Under the pieces are notes generated by a model. That model was not told the origin of the DNA and made no database searches. It saw only the letters and a list, made by a program, of their open reading frames with translations. The translations under genes and the position numbers were made by a program. Source: Harmonia axyridis (Eukaryota > Arthropoda > Insecta > Coleoptera > Coccinellidae). Taken from it: 64,000 nucleotides of DNA. Below, piece by piece: positions 1 through 11,513 of this stretch (positions within the stretch are counted from its first letter, which is position 1; each line of letters starts with the position of its first letter). Where the stretch lies: contig NC_059504.1 of the NCBI RefSeq assembly GCF_914767665.1, positions 2,854,501 to 2,918,500 on the forward strand, written 5' to 3'.

Positions 1-604
1 TTATGTTCTTTCAAGTTCAATAACGATTCATTTCTGTTACTTTATAAGTTATTTTGTAATTTTTTAAATTTACATTTGGAATAAAGAGTGCTTCAAGAAT
101 AACTCCAAATGATTTCAGTACGATTCAGTACAATTTTCAACACTGATTCAGAATATCCAAATTGTCCTGCATTCGCACTGAAAATATGCACCTGCAGATA
201 TTCATGAAACACCCTGTAAATCCAGGCACTACATAAAATTTAATCCACATAATTTAATTACAATCATCAAATGAATTTCTTGTGGAATGTTTATTACAGA
301 TAATTAAAATAACACGATATCAGTTCCTCAATAAAATATTCAGTTCACAAACTATTTCCTTCGAACTTTCAGTTTGATTTCAAGTCTGTATTTTTTAGCG
401 ATCGTTTTATGTGCATCGCGTCACCAGAACAGGTAACAATTCGAGAAAAATATACACCGCTATATTGTAGTATTTCATCTCTCGTAATCTCATGAGATCC
501 AGACAACATGATAAACCTAGATGGTCAAATATTTGATTACATTCATCAATACCTTGTGTGAAGGTAATGCCTACTCAACGCAAAAATGTATCAAGATGTA
601 ATAT
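1..604. other. AT-rich intergenic DNA, no gene seen
   Basis: I find no convincing exon, RNA gene or complete element here. A short stretch near 205-225 ends in an ACACCCTGTA-type sequence of the kind that flanks several dispersed repeats later in the window, so part of this may be old repeat. Confidence 0.5.
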
Positions 605-1548
605 AAAGGGTGTTCTTTTTTAGAGCTATAGAACTTTAAATTGCAATAAAACAACGATGGACTATTCGATTGACATGAATTTTATTTATCCGCAAGATAA
701 TCTTGTGGCATTACATTTTAAATATGATTTCTGGCATATGACCGGCACGGCTGGCTCGGATGTAGTCCAATCTGGACGTCCAATTTTCGATAACTTTTTC
801 CAACATTTGCGGCCGTATATCGGCAATAACACGGCGAATGTTGTCTTCCAAATGGTCAAGGGTTTGTGGCTTATCCGCATAGACCAATGACTTTACATAG
901 CCCCACAGAAAGTTGTCTAGCGGTGTTAAAACACAAGATCTTGGAGGCCAATTCATGTGGTCCAAAACGTGAAATTAGGCGGTCACCAAACGTGTCTTTC
1001 AATAAATCGATTGTGGCACGAGCTGTGTGACATGTTGCGCCGTCTTGTTGGAACCACAACTCCTGGACATCATGGTTGATCAATTCAGGAATGAAAAAGT
1101 TAGTAATCATGGCTCTATACCGATCACCATTGACTGTAACGTTCTGACCATCATCGTTTTTGAAGGAGTACGGACTAATGATTCCACCAGCCCATAAAGC
1201 GCACCGAACAGTCAGTTTTTCTGGATGAAACGGTGTTTCGACATACACTTGAGGATAAGCTTCACTCCAAATGCGGCAGTTTTGTTTGTTGACCTAGCCA
1301 TTCAACCAGAAGTGCGCTTCATCGTTAAACAAAATAAAATGAACGTAGTGCGCGATACGTATTCCGCACAGAATCATTATTTTCGAAATGAAATTGCACT
1401 ATTTGCAAGCGTTGTTCAGGCGTGAGTCTATTTATGATAAATTGCCAAACCAAACTGAGAATAAATAACTTGACAGCTGTTAAATCGGTCGCCATCTTGA
1501 ACAGTAATGCCAACTTAAAATTATATACCTCGAAAAAAAAACACCTTA
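605..1548 (-). mobile_element. DD41D-type mariner deletion derivative, copy 1
   Basis: Non-autonomous Tc1/mariner-type element on the minus strand. Both ends carry imperfect inverted repeats beginning (A)GGGTGTTTTTTT and followed by a TATA..AACTTTAA..TTG block; TA flanks both ends. Inside, minus-strand frames encode an N-terminal piece (starting MNRLTPEQRLQIVQF) and a C-terminal catalytic piece containing SDEAHF-like and QQDGAT motifs. The middle, which should hold the rest of the DNA-binding region, is missing: the N-terminal piece (RNTYRALR) runs straight into the HFILF block in another frame. This copy has an extra frameshift near 955 that destroys the SCDLTPLDYF region, so it cannot encode transposase. 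The same internal junction occurs in the five other copies. Confidence 0.88.
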
Positions 1549-2186
1549 TATAACATAAAAATTTCGAACAGAACAATATCGAAAGAAAACATTGAAATTA
1601 TGCTTCGTGTCGAATTTCTTATTGATAGCGGCGTCAAAAACATCAAAATTCAAGCAGAATAGCAAAAAAATGAAGCACTAAAATGAAGTCATTCATACGC
1701 CAATCTAATGATTTCCAGGGGCGCAAGTGATGCATGAATGAACGAGCGCTCATAAGCTGCTGACTTCACGCTCTCCTCATTTTCTTATTGAAAGCTAAGA
1801 ACGAAAAATGAATTCAACAGTGTTATCTGCAAATCAATCTGATGATCCCCTTTCACTAATCTCTCAAATATTCAAAATTATGTATGAACATCACCAATCA
1901 CATTATGTCAGAATAAATTCGTATTTAGGATTAATTGGACCACATAATTATCTAATCCGATTGTTTAAAAATTTCTCTTAGCTACACCCAGTTCACTTTT
2001 AAATATTTCTCGATGAGCGGAAATAAATATTCAAGATTACTCTTAAAATTAATTAATTTTTAGTCGAATTAGTTCATAATTAAAGGAAGTGAAAAGCGTA
2101 CAGACTTGGAGAATCTTATGGTAACTAACCATATGGTTCATTGTTAAAAATGCGAGAAACTTCATACGGTATCTTTCTTCTCACTG
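1549..2186. other. Upstream region of first cuticle gene, with repeat fragment
   Basis: No gene is visible. Around 1716-1770 there is a fragment containing AATGAACGAGCGCTCA that recurs in related form near 29380-29490 and, more loosely, near 47850-47920, so it belongs to a dispersed hairpin-prone repeat. The rest is plain AT-rich DNA leading into the TATA box at 2187. Confidence 0.5.
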
Positions 2187-2215
2187 TATAAAAGGAGAAA
2201 AATTTTCTTCAGTCT
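2187..2215 (+). promoter_or_regulatory. TATA box and initiator of first RR-1 gene
   Basis: TATAAAAGG at 2187-2195 is followed by an arthropod-type initiator TCAGTC at 2209-2214. The ATG at 2255 lies about 45 bases downstream. The spacing is slightly short if the A at 2211 is +1; TCATAC at 2217 is an alternative start. Confidence 0.6.
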
Positions 2216-2254
2216 GTCATACTGAGTTCGAGCTTTGTACAAATAACGTCTAGA

Positions 2255-5200
2255 ATGGATTTGTCTAAATTTTATGTAAGTGAAGAAATTTCTACTTCCT
2301 CCCAATAGCGTGTTGTGGTAATAAAATGTGAATGCGGAAAGTGTTTTGGTTTAAGTGATTTTTTGGTGTTGTGTTCCGGTTCCGGTACATTGAGAAGATT
2401 GTCCAAAACTCGAAATTTAATTTTTTTTTCTCTACAAGCTCCCCAAGTCAATGAACATAATTTCTGAATTGATTTCATTCAAATTAATATTACACTACTT
2501 CATCGCGATTCTTTTCAATTTATTTTTGCCAAAATAAACTTTTGGAATCTATCGGGGAAATCATTTCGACACCCTCTGAAATTTTCCTTAAATTTTTGGG
2601 ATGTGAACAAGAAGAAAAATTTTTCTCGGGAACTATGGGATGTTATTTGTTACAAAATTCGGTTGCTCTTCAACCTTGAACTCGAAAACAAGATCTATTA
2701 ATTCTGGTAAAATGTGAGGATGCAAAATAAAAACAAAATCATTTCTCGAAAATTTGATATACATAATAATTATGATATTTGAAACATTAATTAATTGTTG
2801 ATTGGATCCAAATGCGATGCTGACTGAAAGCATCTCTAGAACTATAAGACTTAGAGAAAAGATCTTGAAGGACCCCCTGATCTCTTTTTTCGAATTAATG
2901 ATATATCAGAGAGCAGATCATGGATATCTTCATTCATTCACGAGTAACAGGGCGTTTCTTGAAAATTACCGTTCCAGAAATTTCGCTATATCTTGATTTC
3001 TGTTCGAGATATTCGAAAAATTCAGTTTCTTCAAATGGGACACCCTCTATTTTTCAACAAAGTTTTTTTCATCCGCAGATTTTTCGAAAAGCAGAAATGT
3101 CATCCGTTTCAAAGATTTTGAGTTTTCCAATTCAATTTTTTTATGGGTCACCTTATATATGAATATTTTCGACAGATCTGCGGCTGGCTTGAAAACTGCG
3201 TTGATAAATATGGGGTGTTCCATTTACGAAACACAAAATTTTATCTATATGTCTAAAACGGCAATTGATTACTTCGATGAGTATTATATGAACCATCAAA
3301 ATTGCAGAAAACAAAAAACGTTTCAGATTATTTCAAATATCTCTAACGGAAACCAAGATAAATCCAAATTTTTGAAACGGTATTTCAGACAGAAATGCCC
3401 TGTCACTCGAAAAAGAATCAAGATATCTACAGTCTGCTTTCTGATACCTTAATATTTCGAAAAAAAAATCAGGGGTCCTTGAAGTTTCTTCCTCTAAGTC
3501 TTATTGTATCTTGAAATGCTCTCTTCCCAATGGATATGCTCTCTCGCAAAATCCAAACGCGCCCTTCGATGGGCTGGGGTAAGAGCAGGGCCTCTTGCCG
3601 CGACACGAGGCCTTAAATCATATTCTCTGAGGCGATTTCTTATTGTCTGAGTGCTAATTTGCACCCCATGAGTTTGCTCAAGCTGATTTTGAAGGAGGCG
3701 AGCGGTTTCAAACCGTTGTCTCAACGAAGAAACTCTTAAGTAACGTTCTTGAATGGCAGTTGTTACCCGTGGTCTACCCTGTCCTGGTCTTCGGACATTC
3801 ATACCTGTCTCCCTGAATCGCTGCAACATTCTGGACACACTTGTATGGGAAACTCCAAACCTTTTTGCAATTCTTGTGTATGTGCACCCTTCTTCTCGCA
3901 AAACTACCGCTTGGGCACATTCCTCTTGGGTCAAATTGCGTGTTTCGCGTTGCATAGCGATCGAGTGTATAAAATCAAACGAAATAAAAACTATTGATCA
4001 CTAGAATTGATCGAAAACAACTGATTTCAGAATGGAGCCAATACATTCAAAATCTGATAATCTCATCTTTTTTTATTCCTGCTGATTATCATTGAGAACA
4101 CCTTCAGTTGTAGAATAAAATTGAGATTTCCATAATGTGCGTTTATTCTTTTGCGCAGTGTATATGAAATAAATATTTTATTACATTCAAACTTTTCTTC
4201 AATACCCACATCAATTGACAAATGAATAGGATAGTAAAATATCATCAATGAATATTTCTAAGAACATAAAACCTTTCTCGTTTTATGATAGCATATCATA
4301 ATCGATGACCTCTCATAATACTTCTACGCAAATGGATTCATTCATATTTTGTAACATCTCAGATACCTGTACATCATCTCGATTTCTATCACATGTAACA
4401 AATTACGATGCTTCTCTTACATGCACGGTTGTGCATGAAGAAGAACAAGAATAATGAATATCGTTAATAAGGCATACTCTCATTTTGAATTGAGTAACTA
4501 TGATATTGCTTTTAATCCAAGTTTATAATTGGTTTGTTTATTATAATTGCTAGCACACATTTCGTATAATTTCAATCTTACACTTTACAGATCTGTGTTT
4601 GTCTGATTGTGGCAATTGAAGCTATATCCATACCTCAGTATGCATACAGAGAAGTAGAAGACCCAGCAGCAGCACACAAAAAGGCACCAATTCCTATTTT
4701 GAAACAGAGCTTCGAAAAGAGCAAAGAGGGCTATCAATTCAGGTAATTGTCATGTTTTCTCATTTTGCAAATGATTCAAATTGGAATTTCAAATGTTTTG
4801 AACTGAAGTAATTTCGCTCTTATCTCTTGACCATCTGGTTTTGATTAGACTAGAAATTGGCGAAATAAGTATTCACTTTCTGTGTCATATGAAACCAGCA
4901 ATTGAAACGCAGAAAATCTAGTCAACAGATGCTGGTGTGAAAGCAACTGCTATAAAGTTGTAGTGAATTTATCCGAATTTGAAGAGATATCTGCTTTGAA
5001 TCGCTTTCTTCTCATCAAATGGACAAATATGTGTATATTTATCTCCGTTTTATGACGAACAAACGTATCTAATTTGAATGATCCAAATAAGGAAGTGTGC
5101 AAGAGGCAATGCAATTGAGAATATTCAATTAGAAATAGGTATTACATATATTTTATATATAGGGTGAGTCAATAATGCTCTATCGGTCGATAACTCTTGT

Positions 5201-6869
5201 AAATTTTGGTCTAGGAGAATATTTAAAATGTTGACGGAATCGACAGTACTCAGCGCATAAGCTTAAATTATTTTTGAGTCTAATACAGGCTAGTTTGAAA
5301 GTGGTGAAATACGATATCACCCTGTTTCTTGAATGAGAATGAAAAGCAGAATATTTATTATTTTCTCTATCTAACGAGTGTTTTTTTTCGAGGTATATAA
5401 CTTTAAGTTGGCATTACTGTTCGAGATGGCGACCGATTTAACAGCTGTCAAGTGAATTATTCCCAATTTAGTTTGGCAATTCATCATGAGTAGACACTCA
5501 CTGAACAACGCTTGCGAATAATACAATTTTATTTCGAAAATAATGGTTGTGTGCGGAATATGTATCGCGCACTACGTTCATTTTATTTTGTTTAGCGATG
5601 AAGCGCACTTGAATGGCTACGTCAACAAACAAAACTGCCGCATTTGGAGTGAAGCTAATCCTCAAGTGTAGGTCGAAACACTTACATCCAGAAAAACTGA
5701 CTGTTTGGTGCGCATTATGGACTGGTGGAATCATTGGTCTGTACTTCTTCAAAAACGATGATGACCAGAACGTTACAGTCAATGGTGATCGGTATAGAGC
5801 CATGATTACTAACATTTTTATTCCTGAATTGAACAACCATGATGTCCAAGAGCTGTAGTTCCAACAAGACGGCGCAACATGTCACACAGCTCGTGCCACA
5901 ATCGATTTATTGAAAGACACGTTTGGTGACCGCCTAATTTCACGTTTTGGACCTGTGAATTGGCCTCCAAGATCTTGTGATTTAACACCGCTAGACTACT
6001 TTCTGTGGGGCTATGTAAAGTCATTGGTCAATGCGGATAAGCCACAAACCCTTGACCATTTGGAAGACAACATTCGCCGTGTTATTGCCGATATACGGCC
6101 ACAAATGTTGAAAAAGTCATCGCAAATTGGACGTCCAGATTGGACTACATCCGAGCCAGCCGTGGCGGTCATATGCCAGAAATCATATTTGAAATGTAAT
6201 GGCACAAGATTATCTTGCGGATAAATAAAATTCATGTGAATCGATTAATCCATCGTTGTTTAATTACAATTTGAAGTTCTATAGCTCTAAAAAAAAAACA
6301 CACTTTATAATGAAATAAATCAATTTTTCGTTTATCAATGATTAATCATCTTCTCTTGCAGCTACGAAACTGCCAATGGAATCCACGCAGAAGAATCAGG
6401 TTATATAAAAAATAAGGGAGATGAAAAACACGAAGTGGTAGTACAACAAGGAACCATAACCTACCATGATGAGCACGGTAAACCAATTTCTCTGACCTAC
6501 ATCGCCGATGAGAAAGGCTTCCGTCCACAAGGAGCTCATCTACCAACTCCTCCACCAATTCCAGAAGCCATATTGAAGTCATTAGAACAGAATGCCCATG
6601 AAGAACAGCAAGAACAGCATCTGCAACAGGTTCATCATTCAATTGCCCAAAAAGAACCTCAATCGCAGGAAGAATATCAATATCAGCAACCAGAGCAACA
6701 AGCCGTTGAATATGAACAACCACAACAAGAATTGATTCAGAAGGAATATCAGAAACAAATTCAGGAACAGATCCATAAACAACTGAGAGAACAACAGTAC
6801 CAGCAGCCACAGTATCAGCAGCCCCATCAGGAATATCAAGTTCAACAATATCACCAAGCTGGATACTAA
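2255..6869 (+). CDS. RR-1 cuticle protein with glutamine-rich tail (3 exons)
   Basis: Secreted structural cuticle protein of the Rebers-Riddiford family, expected to bind chitin. Exons 2255-2275, 4591-4742 and 6362-6869 join in frame to 226 codons plus stop; donors GTAAGT and GTAATT and acceptors TTACAG and TTGCAG support the model. The first 7 codons plus exon 2 give a signal peptide (MDLSKFYICVCLIVAIEA). The RR region starts at YQFSYETANG (about residue 55) and continues through TYHDEHGKPISLTYIADEKG to PQGAHLPTPPP. After about residue 125 the protein becomes a Q/E/Y-rich low-complexity tail with repeated QQ and YQQP units, which is unusual for RR-1 proteins and may help crosslinking or aggregation (inference). 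Intron 1 (2.3 kb) holds a Tc1 relic and a fold-back repeat; intron 2 holds a mariner derivative in the same orientation. AATAAA follows at 6996. Confidence 0.87.
2821..3519. repeat. Fold-back element in intron 1
   Basis: Two inverted arms of roughly 200 bases (about 2821-3030 and 3300-3519) match each other: the left arm reads AGACTTAGAG..CTTGAAGGACCCCCTGAT and the right arm carries its reverse complement, and the more internal ACAGGGC and GATATCTT blocks also pair. No coding frame is recognised. Single-arm relatives lie near 31045-31140 and 55360-55495, so this is a dispersed family. It abuts, and seems to have interrupted, the Tc1 relic to its right. Confidence 0.72.
3494..3955 (-). mobile_element. 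Tc1-like transposase, N-terminal relic
   Basis: The minus-strand frame of 153 codons has the typical Tc1 paired helix-turn-helix DNA-binding region: RNLTQEECAQAVVLREEG, then a first helix-turn-helix ending GVSHTSVSRMLQRF, the GRPR hinge (GQGRPRVTT) and a second domain through TIRNRLREYDLRPR to HRRARLDFAREHIHW. Tc1 transposases are about 340 residues, so the whole DDE catalytic half is missing. The frame runs into the neighbouring fold-back repeat and stops a few codons later. It lies antisense in intron 1 of the cuticle gene and cannot transpose. Confidence 0.9.
3956..4590. other. Rest of intron 1, no feature recognised
   Basis: AT-rich intron sequence between the Tc1 relic and exon 2. I see no further element or conserved site except the exon 2 acceptor CTTTACAG at 4583-4590. 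Confidence 0.5.
5158..5325 (+). repeat. Dispersed repeat beginning GGGTGAGTCA
   Basis: This block starts GGGTGAGTCAATA, contains CGGTCGATAACT and CTAGGAGAAT, and ends ATATCACCCTG. A diverged copy in the opposite orientation lies at 21845-21995. It is non-coding and lies just upstream of mariner derivative copy 2 in intron 2 of the cuticle gene. Confidence 0.7.
5373..6307 (+). mobile_element. DD41D-type mariner deletion derivative, copy 2
   Basis: Plus-strand copy inside intron 2 of the first cuticle gene, same orientation as the gene. The left end reads GAGTGTTTTTTTTCGAGG and the right end is AAAAAAAAACACACTTTATA. It has the same internal deletion junction as the other copies (CGCACTACGTTCATTTTATT). 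It also lacks six bases at the HFWLNG motif, has a stop in place of the tryptophan before FQQDG near 5857 and further frame breaks, so it is dead. Confidence 0.88.
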
Positions 6870-6995
6870 ATATGCTTTTTTCAATTTTCGTAAGAGATAT
6901 GACGTAACTGATATTTTATGTATATATTTTGCGTTATTGTTGTAATCAGTATTTTAATCCATAAGTGTTATTATGTTCATGTTTACCGACTGATG

Positions 6996-7001
6996 AATAA
7001 A
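6996..7001 (+). terminator. Polyadenylation signal of first cuticle gene
   Basis: AATAAA lies 127 bases after the stop codon at 6869 and is followed by T/A-rich sequence, as expected for the 3' end of this transcript. Confidence 0.6.
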
Positions 7002-7236
7002 TTATATTTTTATACGATTGGTTTTTAATATTTATTTATACAATTCATTTAGATGAATGAGTTTTCGAATCCTCAGGTATGCCAGGATCACTGCAGGCCC
7101 AAATATTGGGGAATCATTGTGCATAGATTTAAACTGATTGTTTCCTATCAAAAAAACATTATAATCTGATCGAAATGTATTAACCTCTAGGAAATACTCG
7201 GAATTAGCAAATCTTGCTCAGTTTTTATTAACAACA

Positions 7237-8524
7237 GGCCAATTGAAAAGTCCCCGGTCTACCATATTAAAACACATTTTTTTGGCAAAATTCGATTTCA
7301 GTATTCAACATAGTTGCCTTCGAGGGCGATACAGCGATTATAGCGATCTTCCAACTTTTCGATACCATTTTTGTAGTACGATTTGTCTCTCGCATCTAAA
7401 AAGGCCTCAGTATCAGCGATGACTTCTTCATTGGTCCTAAATTTCTTTCCAGCGGGCATTCTTTTGAGGTCTGAGAACAGGAAAAAGTCGCTGGGGGCCA
7501 GATCTGGCGAATACGGTGGATGCAGAAGCAATTCGAAGTCCAATTCATGCCATTTTGCCATTGTTTTCATTGATTTCTGACACGGCGCATTGTCTTGATG
7601 GAACAGCACCTTTCTTTTCTTCAAATGGAGCCGTTTTTAAACGATTTCATCCTTCAAACGATCCAATAACACTATATAATAATCACTGTTGACGATCTGG
7701 CCGTGGTGGAGGTAATCAATGAATATTATACCTTGCGCATTCCAGAATACTGATGCCATAACCATGCCAGCTGACTGTTGTGTTTTTCCTCGCTTTGGAT
7801 TCGGTTCATCGTGTGCAGTCCACTCAGCTGACTGTCGATTGGACTCCGGAGTGAAATGATGGAGCCATGTTCCATCCATTGTCTCATATCGACTCAAAAA
7901 TTCAGATTTATCGCACTTAAACAGCTTCAAACACTGTCCAGAATCATTAACACGTTGTTGCTTTTGATCGATTGTGAGCTCACGCGGCACCCATTTTGCA
8001 CACAACTTTCTCATGTACAAATATACGTGAATGATATGATGTACACGTTCAGATGATATCTTCACAATGTCTGCTATCTCGAACAACTTCACTTTACGGT
8101 CATTGAAAATTATTTTGTGAACTTTTTTGATTTTTTCGTCGGTTACAGCCTCTTTTGGGCGTTCACTGCGTTCGCCATCTTCGGCGCTCATTTCACCACG
8201 TTCAAAGATAGCATACCAATCAATGATGGTTGATTTTCCTGGTGCAGACCCCGGACACTCTTCATCAAGCCAATATTTTGCTCCAACTGTATTTTTTCCC
8301 TCCAAAAGGCAATATTTTATCAGCACACGAAATTCTTTATTTTCCATCTTTTTTCAAATAACAAAAGTGGCTACACTCACAACGCAATATCTCACAAACT
8401 TATAGTCGGACTGCTGTAAAATTTTGACACGTATCGTTTGAAGGTTGGTACTAACTAACAATCATATGGATTTAATACTAGCACCGCCATCTGTGCATCA
8501 AACCCGGGACTTTTCAATTGGCCT
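7237..8524 (-). mobile_element. Mos1-like mariner (DD34D), one in-frame stop
   Basis: Nearly full-length mariner. Inverted repeats of 23 bases bound it: AGGCCAATTGAAAAGTCCCC at 7237 and its near-exact complement ending at 8524. The minus-strand transposase starts at 8347 (MENKEFRVLIKYCLLEGKN) and ends at 7298, about 349 codons, the normal family length. It has the N-terminal helix-turn-helix region, WVPRELT linker, and catalytic aspartates in TMDGTW, FHQDNAP and YSPDLAPSDFFLF; I count 34 residues between the last two, as in mariner. One in-frame TAA at about 7634-7636 (DEIV*KRLHL) separates the two open parts, probably an AAA to TAA change. Otherwise it is well preserved, suggesting moderate age. 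It lies between the first two cuticle genes. Confidence 0.93.
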
Positions 8525-9424
8525 AATACACTTTCATCGAAAAATGAATCATGGTTTTAAACGTGATTTTATCCCAATTTCGTGCCATTTTTAGGCCAAT
8601 AGCTAATTCGTTTCCCAACACCGTTATTCCCACGATCTGAAAACGACAGCGAATCGACCGATTCCGATAAGCACTTTTCTCAATTCTTCCAGAAAAAAAG
8701 GCGCAGCAGACACCTCGAGATGAGAACATAGTCATGAGTGTCTGATGACCTTTACCGACTTTACTTGCACTTTCACTTTCTTTGAATTTATTCGTGCCGT
8801 TGACGGTGAAATTGGGATAGTGGGTTTTCACTACCAGACAGATGATTTCATTGTTTCTCGAGAGAAAAGGTTAGTGAACTAGGCAAGGATGCTGGGCTAC
8901 CAATATACAGGCTGGCCCGGCTGCACATGATATAGAGGTTGGATGATATGGGAAACACAGGTGGACTTGGATTTTCAAGTTTGTCATACTGCAATCAGTT
9001 TTGGTATTAGCCTAATTTTTTTGTTTGTTATGTTGGCTCAATCCTCATATAAACGTGTGTGAAGTTTCATTTCACTATGCCAATCCATTCTTTATTTACA
9101 AGCCATTTAGTATCGACGTCTCAATATATTTTTCAATAAATAATATAAAATTGGCTAACAACTGCACTTGGTAATGAATGAAGAAAATACAAAATGAAAG
9201 AAAAAGAAGTACGATTTCCAAGTATGAAATATCATACGAGATCTGGTTAATGTATCAACAAAAATTCCATCAACATAACCATTGTCAAACAGAAGATTTT
9301 CACGCTATTTCATAGGAATCATAATCAAAAGTAAACCAAGGAGAATGCATGTCATCAAGGGAGAGTAGCGATATACCGGTTTCACCCTTATTAAGGATCA
9401 ACAGTACCGCATAACTCAACCCAT
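8525..9424. other. Intergenic DNA, no feature recognised
   Basis: No supported gene. A 102-codon minus-strand frame (8523-8831) is slightly less AT-rich than its surroundings but matches nothing I know and lacks splice or promoter context, so I do not call it. Confidence 0.4.
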
Positions 9425-10080
9425 TATGACAAACAAACGAAATAGCAGGCACCTTATTGAAATATTTTTTCAAAATGGAAAAATCCAGTATCGTCCAGAG
9501 ATTGAATTCGTATATTTGGATGGTTTATTAAAAGCGAAAGAAATTTATGAACGAATGTTGAAAGTGCATAAGGACTTTCTGCTTTCAATTTGAACACTAG
9601 AAAGATGGTTTGCTGAATTTAAACGTGGTCGTACAAGCCTTAAAGACGATCAACGTCAAGGACGTCCAAAAACAGCAATAACACCAGAAATCTTGAAAAA
9701 ACAGGATATCAGATTGGAAAATCATCGAGCAATTGAAAGAGATTTAGTAGAACCCCTAGTCATCTCATTGGGGAGTGTAAGCAATATTTTGACTGAAGAT
9801 TTGGGATTCAGAAACAATGGACCAAAAACACATTCGAATACGTCTTTCTCAGCAACATTTAGAGCGTTTTCGAAAGGATAAAGTGGATTTTGTGCTTCGA
9901 TTCACCACTATGGATTACACTTAGATATATCACCATGATCATAAATCAAAACAAGAGGCTAAAGAGTGGTGTGAGCCTGGTTTTTGGACTCTGAAGCCAA
10001 GTGCCACAATATTTTGGAGGTCTTGGCATTCTGTCAACGAAATTGTTGAAAATATCTTTGTTTGGGGTTTGTGTCGTTGT
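9425..10080 (+). mobile_element. Old mariner relic (second lineage)
   Basis: A decayed plus-strand mariner transposase. Recognisable parts are WFAEFKRGRTSLKDD and GRPKTAITPEI (helix-turn-helix and hinge), GSVSNILTEDLG, then in another frame LRFTTMDYT and YHHDHKSKQEAKEWCEPGF, which correspond to the first catalytic aspartate region (normally TMDETWIYHYDPE). There are at least one frameshift (after about 9815) and internal stops, and the part after the first aspartate is lost. It is a different lineage from the 7.2-8.5 kb element. Confidence 0.82.
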
Positions 10081-10754
10081 AAGAAACACATTGCAATGGA
10101 TGTGCGAAGAGCATTAAATGTCCCAATTTCTAAACCAATTCAAATTATTGAAATGAAAAAATTGTCAATAATTCATTCCAAAACTTTATTCACCATTTCT
10201 TTTTACCTACCTACATTCTATGAAAAACACTTCTTACAGTTGATAAGTTTGTTGATATTCTTAATTCTTTGATCACACCTATCATGTCGATAAATATAAT
10301 GAAAAAGAAATTCAAAAATTCATAAAATATCTAGATAACAAATCTGTGAACAATATATTACTGCAGAAGACTCAAATATTGCAAAATGTCACTTCACATA
10401 TCGAAAATATTTTCGGTTTTTGGAACTACAGAAGGAGATAATGAATACCTATTACCTAGAATGTTTTTTTAGATTTCAGAAAATATTCATAAGCACCTCC
10501 ACATTCCATTCATTGGGTGATGAAAATATGTTCCATTTGCACTAATTATACCTCATTATTATGGAAATATGACAATCGAAGGTGTAAAACAAGTAAGTAA
10601 CGCAACATTTCAGAATTGTTCTCTTGAAATTCGGATTCGTAGGATAACAATCTATCCAAAGAGTCTTATCGAGGGAAATCTTCTCTTTTATGGAATCGAC
10701 AACTTAACAATGGTGGAGGTATGTGGTAGATTTTGAAGATAAATTTTACAGCCA
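10081..10754. other. Intergenic DNA upstream of second RR-1 gene
   Basis: No gene recognised. It probably holds the eroded 3' part of the preceding mariner relic. Confidence 0.4.
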
Positions 10755-10790
10755 TATATAGGCTAATATGTGGGGTAGTAAGTCACATTG
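10755..10790 (+). promoter_or_regulatory. TATA box and initiator of second RR-1 gene
   Basis: TATATA at 10755-10760 lies 28-30 bases before a TCACATT initiator at 10783, and the ATG follows at 10835, which gives a conventional short 5' leader. Confidence 0.55.
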
Positions 10791-10834
10791 TAAGAGAAGT
10801 GGTTGTGAATCAGACGCGGAAAATATATCTAAAA

Positions 10835-11442
10835 ATGAAAATTGTAAGGTGATGTAAAATCAGTTACTATTCAGGTGTTAATTTCTTATTTTTTTCAGAC
10901 TATTTTGCTTGTGATTTGTTTAGTAGTTTATGTGAGGTGTGCAACAAACAAAAATTATGAAAATTCTCGACAAGCGACTATCTTGGAACATGAAAATAGC
11001 ATAGGACAGGGCACTTATAATTTTGCGTGAGTACAATTTTTTGATCTTGAAGCTTTTATAAGCGTAAACTTTTTTGTTTTACAAAATCTCACTAGAATTC
11101 CATTGAATGTATTTTATTATACTCTATTTGATGGGGTATACATAGATGGATATTTAAGGCTACTAAACCTCTAACGAAATGAAATATTTAGGATGAATTG
11201 TTGACTTTTCCAAACATTTAACAACCATTTCATTTGGTAGATTCAAAACCAGTGATGGTTCTCAGAGGCAAGAAAAAGCAGAATTGAAAAACCCAGGAGG
11301 TAAAGATGAGAGTATTGTCGTTGAAGGGTCTTATACTTTCATTGGTACAGATGGAAATACCTATACGATAAACTACATAGCTGATGAAAATGGTTATAGA
11401 GCAAGTGGAAATCACTTACCAAAAATTGAAACAAATGCTTGA
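10835..11442 (+). CDS. Small RR-1 cuticle protein (3 exons)
   Basis: Secreted chitin-binding cuticle protein of 112 residues. Exons 10835-10843, 10899-11026 and 11241-11442 join in frame; donors GTAAGG and GTGAGT, acceptors TTTCAG and GGTAG. The tiny first exon encodes MKI, the common arrangement in insect cuticle genes, and exon 2 completes the signal peptide (MKITILLVICLVVYVRC). The RR-1 domain follows: GTYNFAFKTSDG, an acidic stretch with GKDESIVVEGSYTF, then TYTINYIADENGYRASGNHL, matching the Y-x-A-x-E-x-G-Y core. The protein stops soon after the domain and lacks the ISSAALASLSG tail of the genes further right. The introns are only 55 and 214 bases and free of transposons. AATAAA at 11508 supports the end. 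Confidence 0.93.
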
Positions 11443-11507
11443 AACATATTCCAGAATTGTGATATTTATAGGGAAAATGGGAATTTTTTCAAATCAATAT
11501 ATTTGGT

Positions 11508-11513
11508 AATAAA
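11508..11513 (+). terminator. Polyadenylation signal of second cuticle gene
   Basis: AATAAA lies 66 bases after the stop codon in an AT-rich 3' region. Confidence 0.6.

Noticed and set aside
657..890. 77-codon frame MDYSIDMNFIYPQ and the same at 22644, 28356, 59613
   Set aside because: Antisense or out-of-frame reading across the 3' end of the mariner derivatives; it recurs only because the element does.
8523..8831. 102-codon minus-strand frame as a gene
   Set aside because: No domain, signal peptide, promoter or splice context; could be the edge of an unknown repeat.
9693..9881. 62-codon frame as an independent gene
   Set aside because: It is the middle of the old mariner relic at 9425-10080.
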